Program-made: the position numbers and the translations under genes
Shown here: one piece after another, positions 17,257-24,827 of the stretch
Numbering within the stretch: the first letter of the stretch is position 1
How the letters are laid out: each line of letters begins with the position of its first letter
Notes under the pieces: generated by a model
Seen by the model: the letters and a program-made list of their open reading frames with translations, nothing else
The model's database searches: none
What the model was told of the DNA's origin: nothing
DNA from: Rhodococcus koreensis
Lineage (GTDB): Bacteria > Actinomycetota > Actinomycetes > Mycobacteriales > Mycobacteriaceae
NCBI RefSeq assembly: GCF_900105905.1
Contig: NZ_FNSV01000005.1
Coordinates: forward strand, 3,100,001-3,164,000
Length of the DNA: 64,000 nt
Reading direction: 5' to 3'

Positions 17257-18423
17257 CGTGCGCAGGCCCGCGGCCGTGCCGGCCAGCACCTCGTGGACGC
17301 CGTTCCCGGTGTGCTTCCAGGAGAATTCACCCGCCCGGACGCGTGCCTTCTCACCGAGCACCGTGCGGGTCTCGGGCTCGAGCAGGAGCGTCTTGACCGC
17401 CGCGGTCAGGTCGGCGACGTCGGCCGTCGCCGCCTCCGCCTTGCCGACCAGAACGCCGGTCACGCCGTCGACGACCGAATCCGTGAGGCCCTTGGAGCTG
17501 CGGTAGCCGACGGTCGGGACGCCGTGCTGCGCTGCCTCGATGACGGCGAGACCCCAACCCTCCTTGCGGGACGGCATCACGTGCACCCAGGACTGCGACA
17601 GCAACTGGTGTTTGCGGGTCTCGTCGACGTGCCCGTGGAACGTGACGGCGTCGCCGATGCCCAGCTCGTGCGCGCGGTCGCGGAGGTTCTGCTCCCACCA
17701 GCCGCCACCGATGACGTCGAGGTGCACGTCGGCGATCGTGGGGCGCAGGGCGGCGACGGCCTCGAGGGCGTCCTCGATCTGTTTGTGCGGCACGAGCCGT
17801 GACAGCACGCACACGCTGGGGTGCGCGGTCCTCGTGTCGGCGCCGCCGATGTCCACGCCGAGGGGGATGTCGTCGGCGCCGTTGCGCACCACCGCGATCC
17901 GCTCGCGCTCCACTCCCAGTTCGACGAGTTCGTCGGCGGACGGCAGCGACACGGTGAGGTACTGGTCGTCCCGGTGGGTGCGCGGCGACAGCCGGGATTC
18001 CACCCACCAGCCGATCCTGCCCATCAACCGGCCCGCCACCGGCCACTGCTCGCGGTGGCAGTGATGGACGAGCAGCGTGACCGGTGCGCCTGCGACGACG
18101 CGGGAGAAGAACGGGATGCCGTTCTGGGTGTCGATGACGGCGTCGGGCCGGATGCCGCGGAGCGGCCCGAACCCGAGCCGGCCGGCGGCGATCGCGGCGA
18201 GGGCGCGGGGGTAGACGCTGTACCGTCCGCCTGCCCGGCTGATCTCGATGCCGTCGACGGTCTCCTTCTTGGCGGCGCCGCGGTAACCGGCGGTACGGAG
18301 GGTGACCTTGATTCCCCGCGCCGCGAGCTGGGCGCCGACCTCCTCGAGGTACCGCTCACTGCCGCCACCCTGCGGGTGACCGGTGTCGCGCCAGCAGAGC
18401 AGCAGAACCTCTCGCACGTTCAT
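17197..18423 (-). CDS. GT4-family glycosyltransferase (GT-B fold)
   Basis: 408-aa cytosolic glycosyltransferase group 1. The N-terminal GGGSERYLEEVGAQLAARG is the acceptor-side start of the fold; the C-terminal half has the retaining GT4 signature SRKEGWGLAVIEAAQHGVP with the EX7E arrangement that binds the NDP-sugar. ATG 18423 is preceded by CAGGAG. It is the Rv0225 equivalent, paired divergently with the methyltransferase. It probably builds a sugar on a lipid carrier for the neighbouring membrane proteins; donor and acceptor unknown. Confidence 0.88.
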   Translation of the reverse strand: MNVREVLLLCWRDTGHPQGGGSERYLEEVGAQLAARGIKVTLRTAGYRGAAKKETVDGIEISRAGGRYSVYPRALAAIAAGRLGFGPLRGIRPDAVIDTQNGIPFFSRVVAGAPVTLLVHHCHREQWPVAGRLMGRIGWWVESRLSPRTHRDDQYLTVSLPSADELVELGVERERIAVVRNGADDIPLGVDIGGADTRTAHPSVCVLSRLVPHKQIEDALEAVAALRPTIADVHLDVIGGGWWEQNLRDRAHELGIGDAVTFHGHVDETRKHQLLSQSWVHVMPSRKEGWGLAVIEAAQHGVPTVGYRSSKGLTDSVVDGVTGVLVGKAEAATADVADLTAAVKTLLLEPETRTVLGEKARVRAGEFSWKHTGNGVHEVLAGTAAGLRTSGLVSPALARPGLEHARAE

Positions 18424-18562
18424 ATACTCCTGTGGTCGGTGCGGTACTCGTGGTCTCGGGGCGGGACGTTCGCCGCTGTAGTCCCCGAACACCCTATCGG
18501 TCGTATTCCACCCGATGTTGCAGCCACCGCGAACGGATTGCCGTCCCGGCGGCTCCACTCGC

Positions 18563-18568
18563 TAAGGT
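18563..18568 (+). promoter_or_regulatory. -10 of methyltransferase gene, leaderless arrangement
   Basis: TAAGGT ends 8 bases before the GTG at 18577 and no Shine-Dalgarno is visible, fitting a leaderless transcript. Confidence 0.5.
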
Positions 18569-18576
18569 TCAGTCTC

Positions 18577-19347
18577 GTGACGACGCCTCCCGTGACCCGG
18601 CGATTCGGTCGACGGGCAACCCTGAAGAGGTCGTTCGGCCTGCTCAGCGACTTCCGGCACGAACAGACCGCGCCCGACCTGTTCTACGGCGCCCTCGCCC
18701 GCGACTCCGTCGAACTGATCGGCGACCTGTGGGGCGGTCTGACCGACGCGGATCTCACCGGCACGACGGTCCTCGACGTCGGCGGCGGCCCCGGCTACTT
18801 CGCGGACGTGTTCCAGCAGGCCGGCGCTCGGTACGTTCCCGTGGAACCGGATCCGTCCGAGATGCACGCCGCGGGGCTCGCGGTGGGCGGCGCCGTCCGT
18901 GGGTCGGGGCTGGCACTGCCGTTCCGGACGTCGTCGGTGGACATCTGCTTCTCGTCCAACGTCGCCGAGCACGTCAGCGAACCGTGGGCAATGGCGGAGG
19001 AGATGATCCGCGTGACGAAACCCGGCGGCCTGATGGTGCTGTCGTACACGTTGTGGTGGGGCCCGTTCGGCGGTCACGAGACCGGACCGTGGCATGCATT
19101 GGGCGGCGAGTACGCCGCCCGGCGTTACCTGCGCAGGAACGGCCGGGAACCCAAGAACCGCTACGGTGTGTCGCTGTTCAAAGTGGGTGCGGCCGACGGG
19201 CTTCGGTGGGCCCGGTGCACCCCGGACGCGGAGTTGCTGGCCGCCTTCCCCCGCTATCACCCGCGCTGGGCGTGGTGGATGGTGCGCGTCCCCGGACTGC
19301 GGGAGTTCCTGGTGAGCAATCTCGTTCTCGTGATGCGGAAGCGCTGA
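18577..19347 (+). CDS. SAM-dependent class I methyltransferase
   Basis: 256-aa methyltransferase; TVLDVGGGPGYFADVF is the SAM-binding motif I, VPVEPD motif II and VAEHVSEP the post-motif region of the type 11 family. GTG 18577 gives MTTPPVTRRFGRR and a length close to Rv0224c, which lies in the same place. Two bases separate its stop from the ROK kinase start, so the two are co-transcribed. Its partner glycosyltransferase suggests methylation of an envelope sugar or lipid. Confidence 0.88.
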   Translation: MTTPPVTRRFGRRATLKRSFGLLSDFRHEQTAPDLFYGALARDSVELIGDLWGGLTDADLTGTTVLDVGGGPGYFADVFQQAGARYVPVEPDPSEMHAAGLAVGGAVRGSGLALPFRTSSVDICFSSNVAEHVSEPWAMAEEMIRVTKPGGLMVLSYTLWWGPFGGHETGPWHALGGEYAARRYLRRNGREPKNRYGVSLFKVGAADGLRWARCTPDAELLAAFPRYHPRWAWWMVRVPGLREFLVSNLVLVMRKR

Positions 19348-19349
19348 CC

Positions 19350-20237
19350 GTGGTCGCGCTGGCACTCGACATCGGTGGCACCAAGATCGCCGCCGGGATC
19401 GTCGGCGCGGACGGCGCGGTGCCGCACCCTGTGACCACTCCCACGCCGGCGGCCGGAGTCGCGGCCGCGTGCGCCGCCCTGCTGCGCGAGGTCGCGGGAA
19501 GCGCGAAGATCACGTCGGTCGGCATCGCCTGCGCCGGACCGGTCGACACAGTCGCCGGCACCGTGTCGCCCATCAACATCGAGGAGTGGGCGGGCGGATT
19601 CGGCCTGGTCGGCGCCGTGCAGGACCTCTTCCCCGGCGTCCCTGCGCGACTGGCCATGGACGGCGCCGCGGCCGCACTCGGCGAGCATCACCACGGCGCC
19701 GGTCGCGGCGCCCCCGACCTGCTGAGCCTCGTCGTGTCCACCGGCATCGGCGGCGGGGTGATCCTCGGCGGTCGCATCGCCACCGGCCGGACCGGCAACG
19801 CGGGACACATCGGCCACATGGTGGTTCCCGGCGGGACCGACCCGTGCACGTGCGGCGGGGTCGGGTGCCTGGAGACGGTCGCCAGCGGACCGTCGTCCGT
19901 GCGCTGGGCCCGCTCCCGCGGATGGCGCGGAACGACGGGCGTCGAATTGGCGCGGGCCGCCGCGGACGGTGACGAGGTCGCGGTGGCCGCCCTCGACCGC
20001 GCGGGGACCGCACTGGGGCAGGCGATCGCGTCGGCCGCGGCTCTGCTCGACGTCGATCTCGCGGTGATCGGCGGCGGATTCGCGCAGGCAGGGCCGCCGT
20101 TGTGGGACCCGATGCGCCGGGCCGCGGCCCGTCACGCCCGATTGTCCTTCGTCGCCGATCTGCGCGTGGTGCCCGCGGAACTCGGCGCCTCGGGCACGCT
20201 CGTCGGGGCGGCAGTCCTGGCCGCCGGCGAGGGCTGA
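19350..20237 (+). CDS. ROK-family sugar kinase
   Basis: 295-aa ROK protein. DIGGTK at residues 6-11 is the phosphate-binding loop, and GHMVVPGG...CTCGGVGCLE is the zinc-binding ROK signature with three cysteines plus histidine; the catalytic aspartate lies in MDGAAAA. No DNA-binding domain, so it is a kinase (glucose, mannose, N-acetylglucosamine or similar) rather than a repressor. GTG 19350 begins two bases after the methyltransferase stop. It could supply phosphorylated sugars for the adjacent glycan genes. Confidence 0.88.
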   Translation: MVALALDIGGTKIAAGIVGADGAVPHPVTTPTPAAGVAAACAALLREVAGSAKITSVGIACAGPVDTVAGTVSPINIEEWAGGFGLVGAVQDLFPGVPARLAMDGAAAALGEHHHGAGRGAPDLLSLVVSTGIGGGVILGGRIATGRTGNAGHIGHMVVPGGTDPCTCGGVGCLETVASGPSSVRWARSRGWRGTTGVELARAAADGDEVAVAALDRAGTALGQAIASAAALLDVDLAVIGGGFAQAGPPLWDPMRRAAARHARLSFVADLRVVPAELGASGTLVGAAVLAAGEG

Positions 20238-20270
20238 CACAGCGGAATCTCCTCACCTGTTCCGAAATTC

Positions 20271-20284
20271 TGTAACGTGTTCTA
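20271..20284. promoter_or_regulatory. KstR-like operator (TNNAACNNGTTNNA)
   Basis: TGTAACGTGTTCTA fits every fixed position of the TNNAACNNGTTNNA consensus known for the sterol-catabolism repressor KstR in mycobacteria and rhodococci. It lies 40 bp upstream of the first gene of the following three-gene operon. Confidence 0.6.
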
Positions 20285-20323
20285 GTGTTCAGGGTCACAC
20301 CACGTTCAGGAGAGGAGGTGACC

Positions 20324-21487
20324 GTGAGCACGAGCGCAACCCGATCTGCCGACGACTCCGATCACCAGTCCGAAGTTGCCAGGCCCAGTGATTCCCGTCG
20401 CGATCCGGAGGTGCTGCGGGAGGCGCTCCAACGCTGGCTCGCCGCGCAATTGCCCTCCGACGCCGCACCCGAGGTCACCCACGTCCATCTCCCCGACGCC
20501 AACGGCATGTCGAGCGAGACCATCCTGTTCGACGCCACCTGGTCGGGCGAGGTGCACCCGCTGGTCGCACGCGTCGCGCCCGCCGACACGACGATGCCCG
20601 TCTTCCCCGACTACGACCTCGACGGACAGTTCCAGGCGATGACGCAGGTCCGGGAACACTCCGCCGTCCCGGTCCCGGTCGTCTACTGGTCCGAGCCCGA
20701 TCCCGGGCCGCTGGGCGCCCCGTTCTTCGTCATGGCCCGCGTCTCCGGGCAGGTTCCGCCGGACGTGATGCCCTACAACTTCGGGTCGTGGGTGACGGAG
20801 GCGACCGAGGAGCAGCGTGCACTGCTGCAGCACAGTGCCGTGAATGTGCTTGCGCAACTGCACGACATCGACCGGCCGTGGGAGCGGTTCGCGTTCCTGC
20901 GGCTGCCCGGCGCCGGCCCCACCGTCTCCGAGGCGCTCGCCGCGCACATCCGGCAGCAACGTGACTACTACGAATGGACGACCCGGTCCGGCCCCCGGTC
21001 CCCGCTCATCGAACGCGGCTTCGCGTGGATGGAGGAGAACCTCCCGGACGACTCCTCCCCCGCCGTCTTCTGCTGGGGTGACGCCCGCATCGGCAACATG
21101 ATGTTCGAGGACTTCCGGCCGGTGGCCGTACTCGACTGGGAGATGGCCACGCTCGGGCCCCGCGAACTCGACCTGGGCTGGATGACGTACCTGCACCGGT
21201 TCTTCGAGGACATCGCCGCGGCCGCCGGACTCGACGGGATGCCCGGCTTCCTGCGCCTCGACGACCTCGCCGCCCTGTACGAGGAACTGACGGGCCACGC
21301 GCCCCGCGATCTCGAGTACTACACCGCCTACGCGGCCCTGCGGCAGGCCACGATCATGCTGCGAATTCAGGAGCGCGCCATCCATTTCGGTCAGGCCGTC
21401 GCCCCCGAGGATCCGGACGACATGATCATGCACCGCGCCTCGCTCGAGGCGATGCTCGACGGCACGTACTGGGAGAAGATCCGATGA
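20324..21487 (+). CDS. phosphotransferase, APH / acyl-CoA-dehydrogenase-associated type
   Basis: 387-aa protein of the aminoglycoside-phosphotransferase fold often annotated FadE36-like. FCWGDARIGNMMF holds the catalytic-loop Asp and Asn (the usual leading His is Trp) and VLDWEMATLG holds the metal-binding Asp. AGGAGG ends 5 bases before the GTG at 20324. Its stop overlaps the next start (ATGA). Such proteins occur beside acyl-CoA and sterol genes in actinobacteria and are not antibiotic kinases; the true substrate is unknown. A KstR-like site upstream suggests steroid-linked expression. Confidence 0.82.
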   Translation: MSTSATRSADDSDHQSEVARPSDSRRDPEVLREALQRWLAAQLPSDAAPEVTHVHLPDANGMSSETILFDATWSGEVHPLVARVAPADTTMPVFPDYDLDGQFQAMTQVREHSAVPVPVVYWSEPDPGPLGAPFFVMARVSGQVPPDVMPYNFGSWVTEATEEQRALLQHSAVNVLAQLHDIDRPWERFAFLRLPGAGPTVSEALAAHIRQQRDYYEWTTRSGPRSPLIERGFAWMEENLPDDSSPAVFCWGDARIGNMMFEDFRPVAVLDWEMATLGPRELDLGWMTYLHRFFEDIAAAAGLDGMPGFLRLDDLAALYEELTGHAPRDLEYYTAYAALRQATIMLRIQERAIHFGQAVAPEDPDDMIMHRASLEAMLDGTYWEKIR

Positions 21488-22629
21488 CCGCCGACTACGC
21501 CGGAAACCCGCTGTCCCCGATGGACGACTACCCCATCCATCAGGTGGCCGAACCCATCCGGCGGGTCGCGACGTCCGACCGCAACTTCTACGACCGCTAC
21601 TACTTCAACTGCTATCCCTCGGCCGAGTCCGACCTGTTCCTCATCATCGGTCTCGGCCAGTACCCCAACCTCGCGGTCACGGACGCGTTCGCGGTGCTCC
21701 GCCGCGGCGACGACCACATCGTCGTCCGCGGGTCTGCGGCGCTGGGCCACGACCGCTCCGAGAGCACCGTCGGACCGTTCCGCGTCGAGGTCCTCGAGGG
21801 GCTGCAGCGCCTGCGCGTGGTGCTCGCACCGGGCGACTACGACCTCTCCTTCGACCTCACCTTCGACGGCGCGATCCCCGCGACGCTCGAGCCCCGCCAC
21901 TTCCGCAGGCAACTCGAGCGGGTCACGTTCAACACGAGCCGCTTCGTCCAGACCGGTACCTGGGCAGGCGAACTCACGATCGACGGGCAGAGCCGCCCCG
22001 TCACCCCCGACACCTGGCGCGGCAACCGCGACCGGTCGTGGGGAGTGCGTCCCGTCGGCGAGTCCGAGCCGCCCGGACGGCGGGCGGTCGACGGGATCCA
22101 GAACTTCTTCTGGATCTACTCGGTGATGCAGTTCGAGGACTACGCCGTCTCCGTCGTCCTGCAGGAGGACGAACTCGGCAGGCGCATCGTCGAGGAGGCC
22201 GTCCGCATCTGGCCGGACGCCGACCGCGAACCCGAATGGCTGGGCCGACCCGAACACGAGCTGAAATTCGAGCCCGGGACGCGCGACGTCACGTCGGCGT
22301 CGCTGAGTTTCCACCGGCCGACCGGCGAGGTCGTCACCGTCACCTGCGAACTGCTGGTTCCCAACTACATCGGCATCGGCACCGGGTACGGACTCGAGGC
22401 CGACTGGCGTCACGGCATGTGGCAGGGCGAACTCGTGGTGCAGGGGCTGCGCAAACGGGCGTCCGAGATCGAGCCGGGACTCCGGATGTTCTGCCCCGTC
22501 GACAATCTCACCCGATTCCGGCTCGAGGACGGCGGCGAGACCGTCGTCGGGACCGGGCTGTTCGAGGTCGCGGCGATCGGGCCACACGCACGATACGGAT
22601 TCGACAGTTTCACCGACACCGCCTCCTGA
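21484..22629 (+). CDS. conserved hypothetical, lipocalin/AttH-like beta-rich protein
   Basis: 381-aa protein without signal peptide or TM helices, rich in beta-strand-like alternation and aromatic residues. The overall pattern (PNLAVTDAF, DNRSWGVR-like DRSWGVRP, GYGLEADWRHGMWQG) recalls uncharacterised actinobacterial DUF7064/7065 or CrtC/AttH lipocalin-like proteins, often co-encoded with phosphotransferases. Start overlaps the upstream stop by 4 bases. No catalytic residues assignable. Operon position between the kinase-like gene and an aldehyde dehydrogenase implies a shared pathway, perhaps binding a hydrophobic intermediate. Confidence 0.7.
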   Translation: MTADYAGNPLSPMDDYPIHQVAEPIRRVATSDRNFYDRYYFNCYPSAESDLFLIIGLGQYPNLAVTDAFAVLRRGDDHIVVRGSAALGHDRSESTVGPFRVEVLEGLQRLRVVLAPGDYDLSFDLTFDGAIPATLEPRHFRRQLERVTFNTSRFVQTGTWAGELTIDGQSRPVTPDTWRGNRDRSWGVRPVGESEPPGRRAVDGIQNFFWIYSVMQFEDYAVSVVLQEDELGRRIVEEAVRIWPDADREPEWLGRPEHELKFEPGTRDVTSASLSFHRPTGEVVTVTCELLVPNYIGIGTGYGLEADWRHGMWQGELVVQGLRKRASEIEPGLRMFCPVDNLTRFRLEDGGETVVGTGLFEVAAIGPHARYGFDSFTDTAS

Positions 22630-22657
22630 CCGGGGGAACGACACGAGGAATGGACTC

Positions 22658-24106
22658 ATGACCGACTACGACAAGCTCTACATCGGCGGCAAGTGGGTGG
22701 CCCCGGCCACCGACCAGGTGCTCGAAGTGTTCTCCCCGGCCACCGAGGAACGCGTCGGCAGCTGTCCCGTCGCGTCGCCTGCCGACATCGACGACGCCGT
22801 CGCCGTCGCCAGGCGGGCGTTCGACGAAGGTCCGTGGCCGCAGACCACTCCCGCGGAGCGCGGAGAGATCCTCGCGAAGGCGGCGAAGCTCATCGAGGAG
22901 CGCGGCGAGACCCTCAACGCGCTGATCTCGTCGGAGATGGGTCAGCCGCCCGCGATGGTCGGGATGATGCAGCAGACGCCGTCGCTCGCGACGCTGAACT
23001 TCTACGCCGGTCTCGCGAACGAATTCGAGTGGGAGCAGACCCGCACCGGCGTGTTCGGCCAGACGAAGGTGCTGCGGGAGCCGGTCGGTGTGGTGGCCGC
23101 GGTCCTCGCCTGGAACGTCCCGCTGTTCCTGGCCGTCAACAAACTGTCCCCGGCGCTGCTCGCCGGCTGCACCGTGCTGCTGAAGCCGGCACCCGAATCC
23201 CCGCTCTCCACACACGTTCTCGCCGAGATCTTCGCCGAGGCCGGGGTCCCCGAGGGCGTCATCTCCGTTCTGCCCGGCGGCGCCGAGACCGGTGAATACC
23301 TGGTCTCGCATCCCGGCATCGACAAGATCACGTTCACCGGCAGCAGTCCCGTCGGCCGCAAGATCGGGGCCATCGCCGCGCAGAACCTCAAGCGCTGCTC
23401 CCTCGAACTGGGCGGCAAGTCGGCGGCCATCATCCTCGAGGACGCCGACCTCGCGTCCACGATGCCGATGCTGGTGATGTCCGGGCTGATGAACACCGGG
23501 CAGGCGTGCGTCGCGCAGACCCGGATCCTCGCCCCGCGGTCCCGCTACGACGAAGTGCTGGACGCCCTCGTCGCGGGTGCCGGATTCATGGCCGTCGGCG
23601 ATCCGTCCGACCCGGCCGCGCAACTCGGGCCGCTGATCTCCGAGAAGCAGCGCGACCGCGTCGAGGGGTACATCGCCAAGGGCAAGGAACAGGGTGCCCG
23701 CGTGGTGCTCGGCGGCGGCCGCCCGGAGGGCCTCGACAAGGGCTGGTACGTGGAGCCGACCATCTTCGCGGACGTCGACAACTCGATGACGATCGCCCGC
23801 GAGGAAATCTTCGGGCCCGTCCTCTCCGTGATCCCCTACGACTCCGAGGACGAGGCGATCAAGATCGCCAACGACTCCGACTACGGACTCGCCGGCTCGG
23901 TGTACACCACCGACATCGACCACGGACTCGCCGTCGCGAAGCAGATCCGCACCGGCACGTACGCCATCAACTGGTACGCATTCGATCCGGGATCACCGTT
24001 CGGCGGCTACAAGGCCTCCGGCATCGGCCGCGAGAACGGACCGGAAGGGCTCGAGGCGTTCTGCGAGACCAAGTCCGTCCTCATGCCGCCCGGCTACACG
24101 GGGTAG
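22658..24106 (+). CDS. NAD(P)-dependent aldehyde dehydrogenase (Rv0223c-like)
   Basis: 482-aa ALDH-superfamily enzyme oxidising aldehydes to acids. The catalytic cysteine is in GQACVAQT (about residue 284), the general-base glutamate in LELGGKS, and FTGSSPVGRKIG forms the cofactor loop. ATG 22658 follows a GAGG about 9 bases upstream. It is the last gene of the operon and ends at a long hairpin. The gene after Rv0224c in M. tuberculosis is also an aldehyde dehydrogenase, Rv0223c, which I recall as a KstR-regulon member; the KstR-like box upstream of this operon agrees. Confidence 0.92.
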   Translation: MTDYDKLYIGGKWVAPATDQVLEVFSPATEERVGSCPVASPADIDDAVAVARRAFDEGPWPQTTPAERGEILAKAAKLIEERGETLNALISSEMGQPPAMVGMMQQTPSLATLNFYAGLANEFEWEQTRTGVFGQTKVLREPVGVVAAVLAWNVPLFLAVNKLSPALLAGCTVLLKPAPESPLSTHVLAEIFAEAGVPEGVISVLPGGAETGEYLVSHPGIDKITFTGSSPVGRKIGAIAAQNLKRCSLELGGKSAAIILEDADLASTMPMLVMSGLMNTGQACVAQTRILAPRSRYDEVLDALVAGAGFMAVGDPSDPAAQLGPLISEKQRDRVEGYIAKGKEQGARVVLGGGRPEGLDKGWYVEPTIFADVDNSMTIAREEIFGPVLSVIPYDSEDEAIKIANDSDYGLAGSVYTTDIDHGLAVAKQIRTGTYAINWYAFDPGSPFGGYKASGIGRENGPEGLEAFCETKSVLMPPGYTG

Positions 24107-24116
24107 GCGGCTCCGC

Positions 24117-24166
24117 CGCCCGTGAGTGGTTGACGAGTCCAGAGACTCCTCAACCACTCACGGGCG
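24117..24166. terminator. CGTGAGT-type terminator hairpin
   Basis: 23-bp stem with one mismatch (24117-24139 with 24144-24166), loop CAGA, between the convergent aldehyde dehydrogenase and secreted-protein genes. Its base CCCGTGAGT/ACTCACGGG recurs in hairpins at 36887, 42810 and, partly, 44346. Confidence 0.88.
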
Positions 24167-24174
24167 CGAAGCGC

Positions 24175-24675
24175 CTAGCTGCCGAACTGGACCCCACCGA
24201 GCGGGCCGCCGACGAGGACGATCTGCGGCATCGTGGTCTGGGGATTGGCGACGGTGGTCAGCGACAGGCATTCGCCGAGGACCGCGTAGGCGCCGTCCGG
24301 AAGTTCCGGAGTGGTGAACGTCTTGACCGCGTCGCCCGTGGCGTTCGCGAGAACGCGTTCGATCGGGTTGGTGGCCCACGCGACGAATCCCGGTTCGAGA
24401 ACGACGGTCGGGTCCGCGAGTACCGCGGGCAGCTTGGTGGCGTCGAATGCCACGGCGCCGCACGACTGGGCGTCCAGCAGATTCAGGACGTTGGGGTTGG
24501 TGACGGTGATGTCGAGGGTGCTTCCGTCGACCGCGGTCACCACGGTGGGAGGCTGCACTTCCGTCGCTGCGGAAGCGGTCGCCGGCATGGTCATGGCTAC
24601 GGTGGCGGCGGCTGCGGCAGCGAGTGCGGCCCCTCCGGCGAGTCGTTTCATGCCCCTGCTGGTCCCTGTCTGCAT
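24175..24675 (-). CDS. secreted protein of unknown function
   Basis: 166-aa protein with a classical Sec signal: positive start, Ala-rich core, likely cleavage at ATASA/ATEVQ (about residue 37). The mature part is acidic and valine/threonine-rich, with two cysteines that could form a disulfide. ATG 24675 has AAGGA 8 bases upstream. I do not recognise a family; similar small secreted proteins are common in rhodococci. Monocistronic between two terminators. Confidence 0.75.
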   Translation of the reverse strand: MQTGTSRGMKRLAGGAALAAAAAATVAMTMPATASAATEVQPPTVVTAVDGSTLDITVTNPNVLNLLDAQSCGAVAFDATKLPAVLADPTVVLEPGFVAWATNPIERVLANATGDAVKTFTTPELPDGAYAVLGECLSLTTVANPQTTMPQIVLVGGPLGGVQFGS

Positions 24676-24768
24676 CTGCAATCCTTTCGTCGCGTGCGAG
24701 CTTCGAGAATCGAGGCTTTTACAAACCGAATGGTATGCGTTTACTACAGAGACCTCCCCCGAAACGAC

Positions 24769-24811
24769 GAATGTCACAGCGGTTCAGGCGAACTGAACCA
24801 CTGTGACATTC
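24769..24811 (-). terminator. pckG terminator
   Basis: 19-bp inverted repeat with one mismatch (24769-24787 with 24793-24811), loop GCGAA, 17 bp beyond the pckG stop codon. Confidence 0.87.
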
Positions 24812-24827
24812 GGTCACCGGGGAGGGA

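Noticed and set aside
20324..21487. Antibiotic (aminoglycoside) resistance kinase
   Set aside because: The APH fold is of the catabolism-associated type, coupled to a lipocalin-like gene and an aldehyde dehydrogenase behind a KstR-like box.
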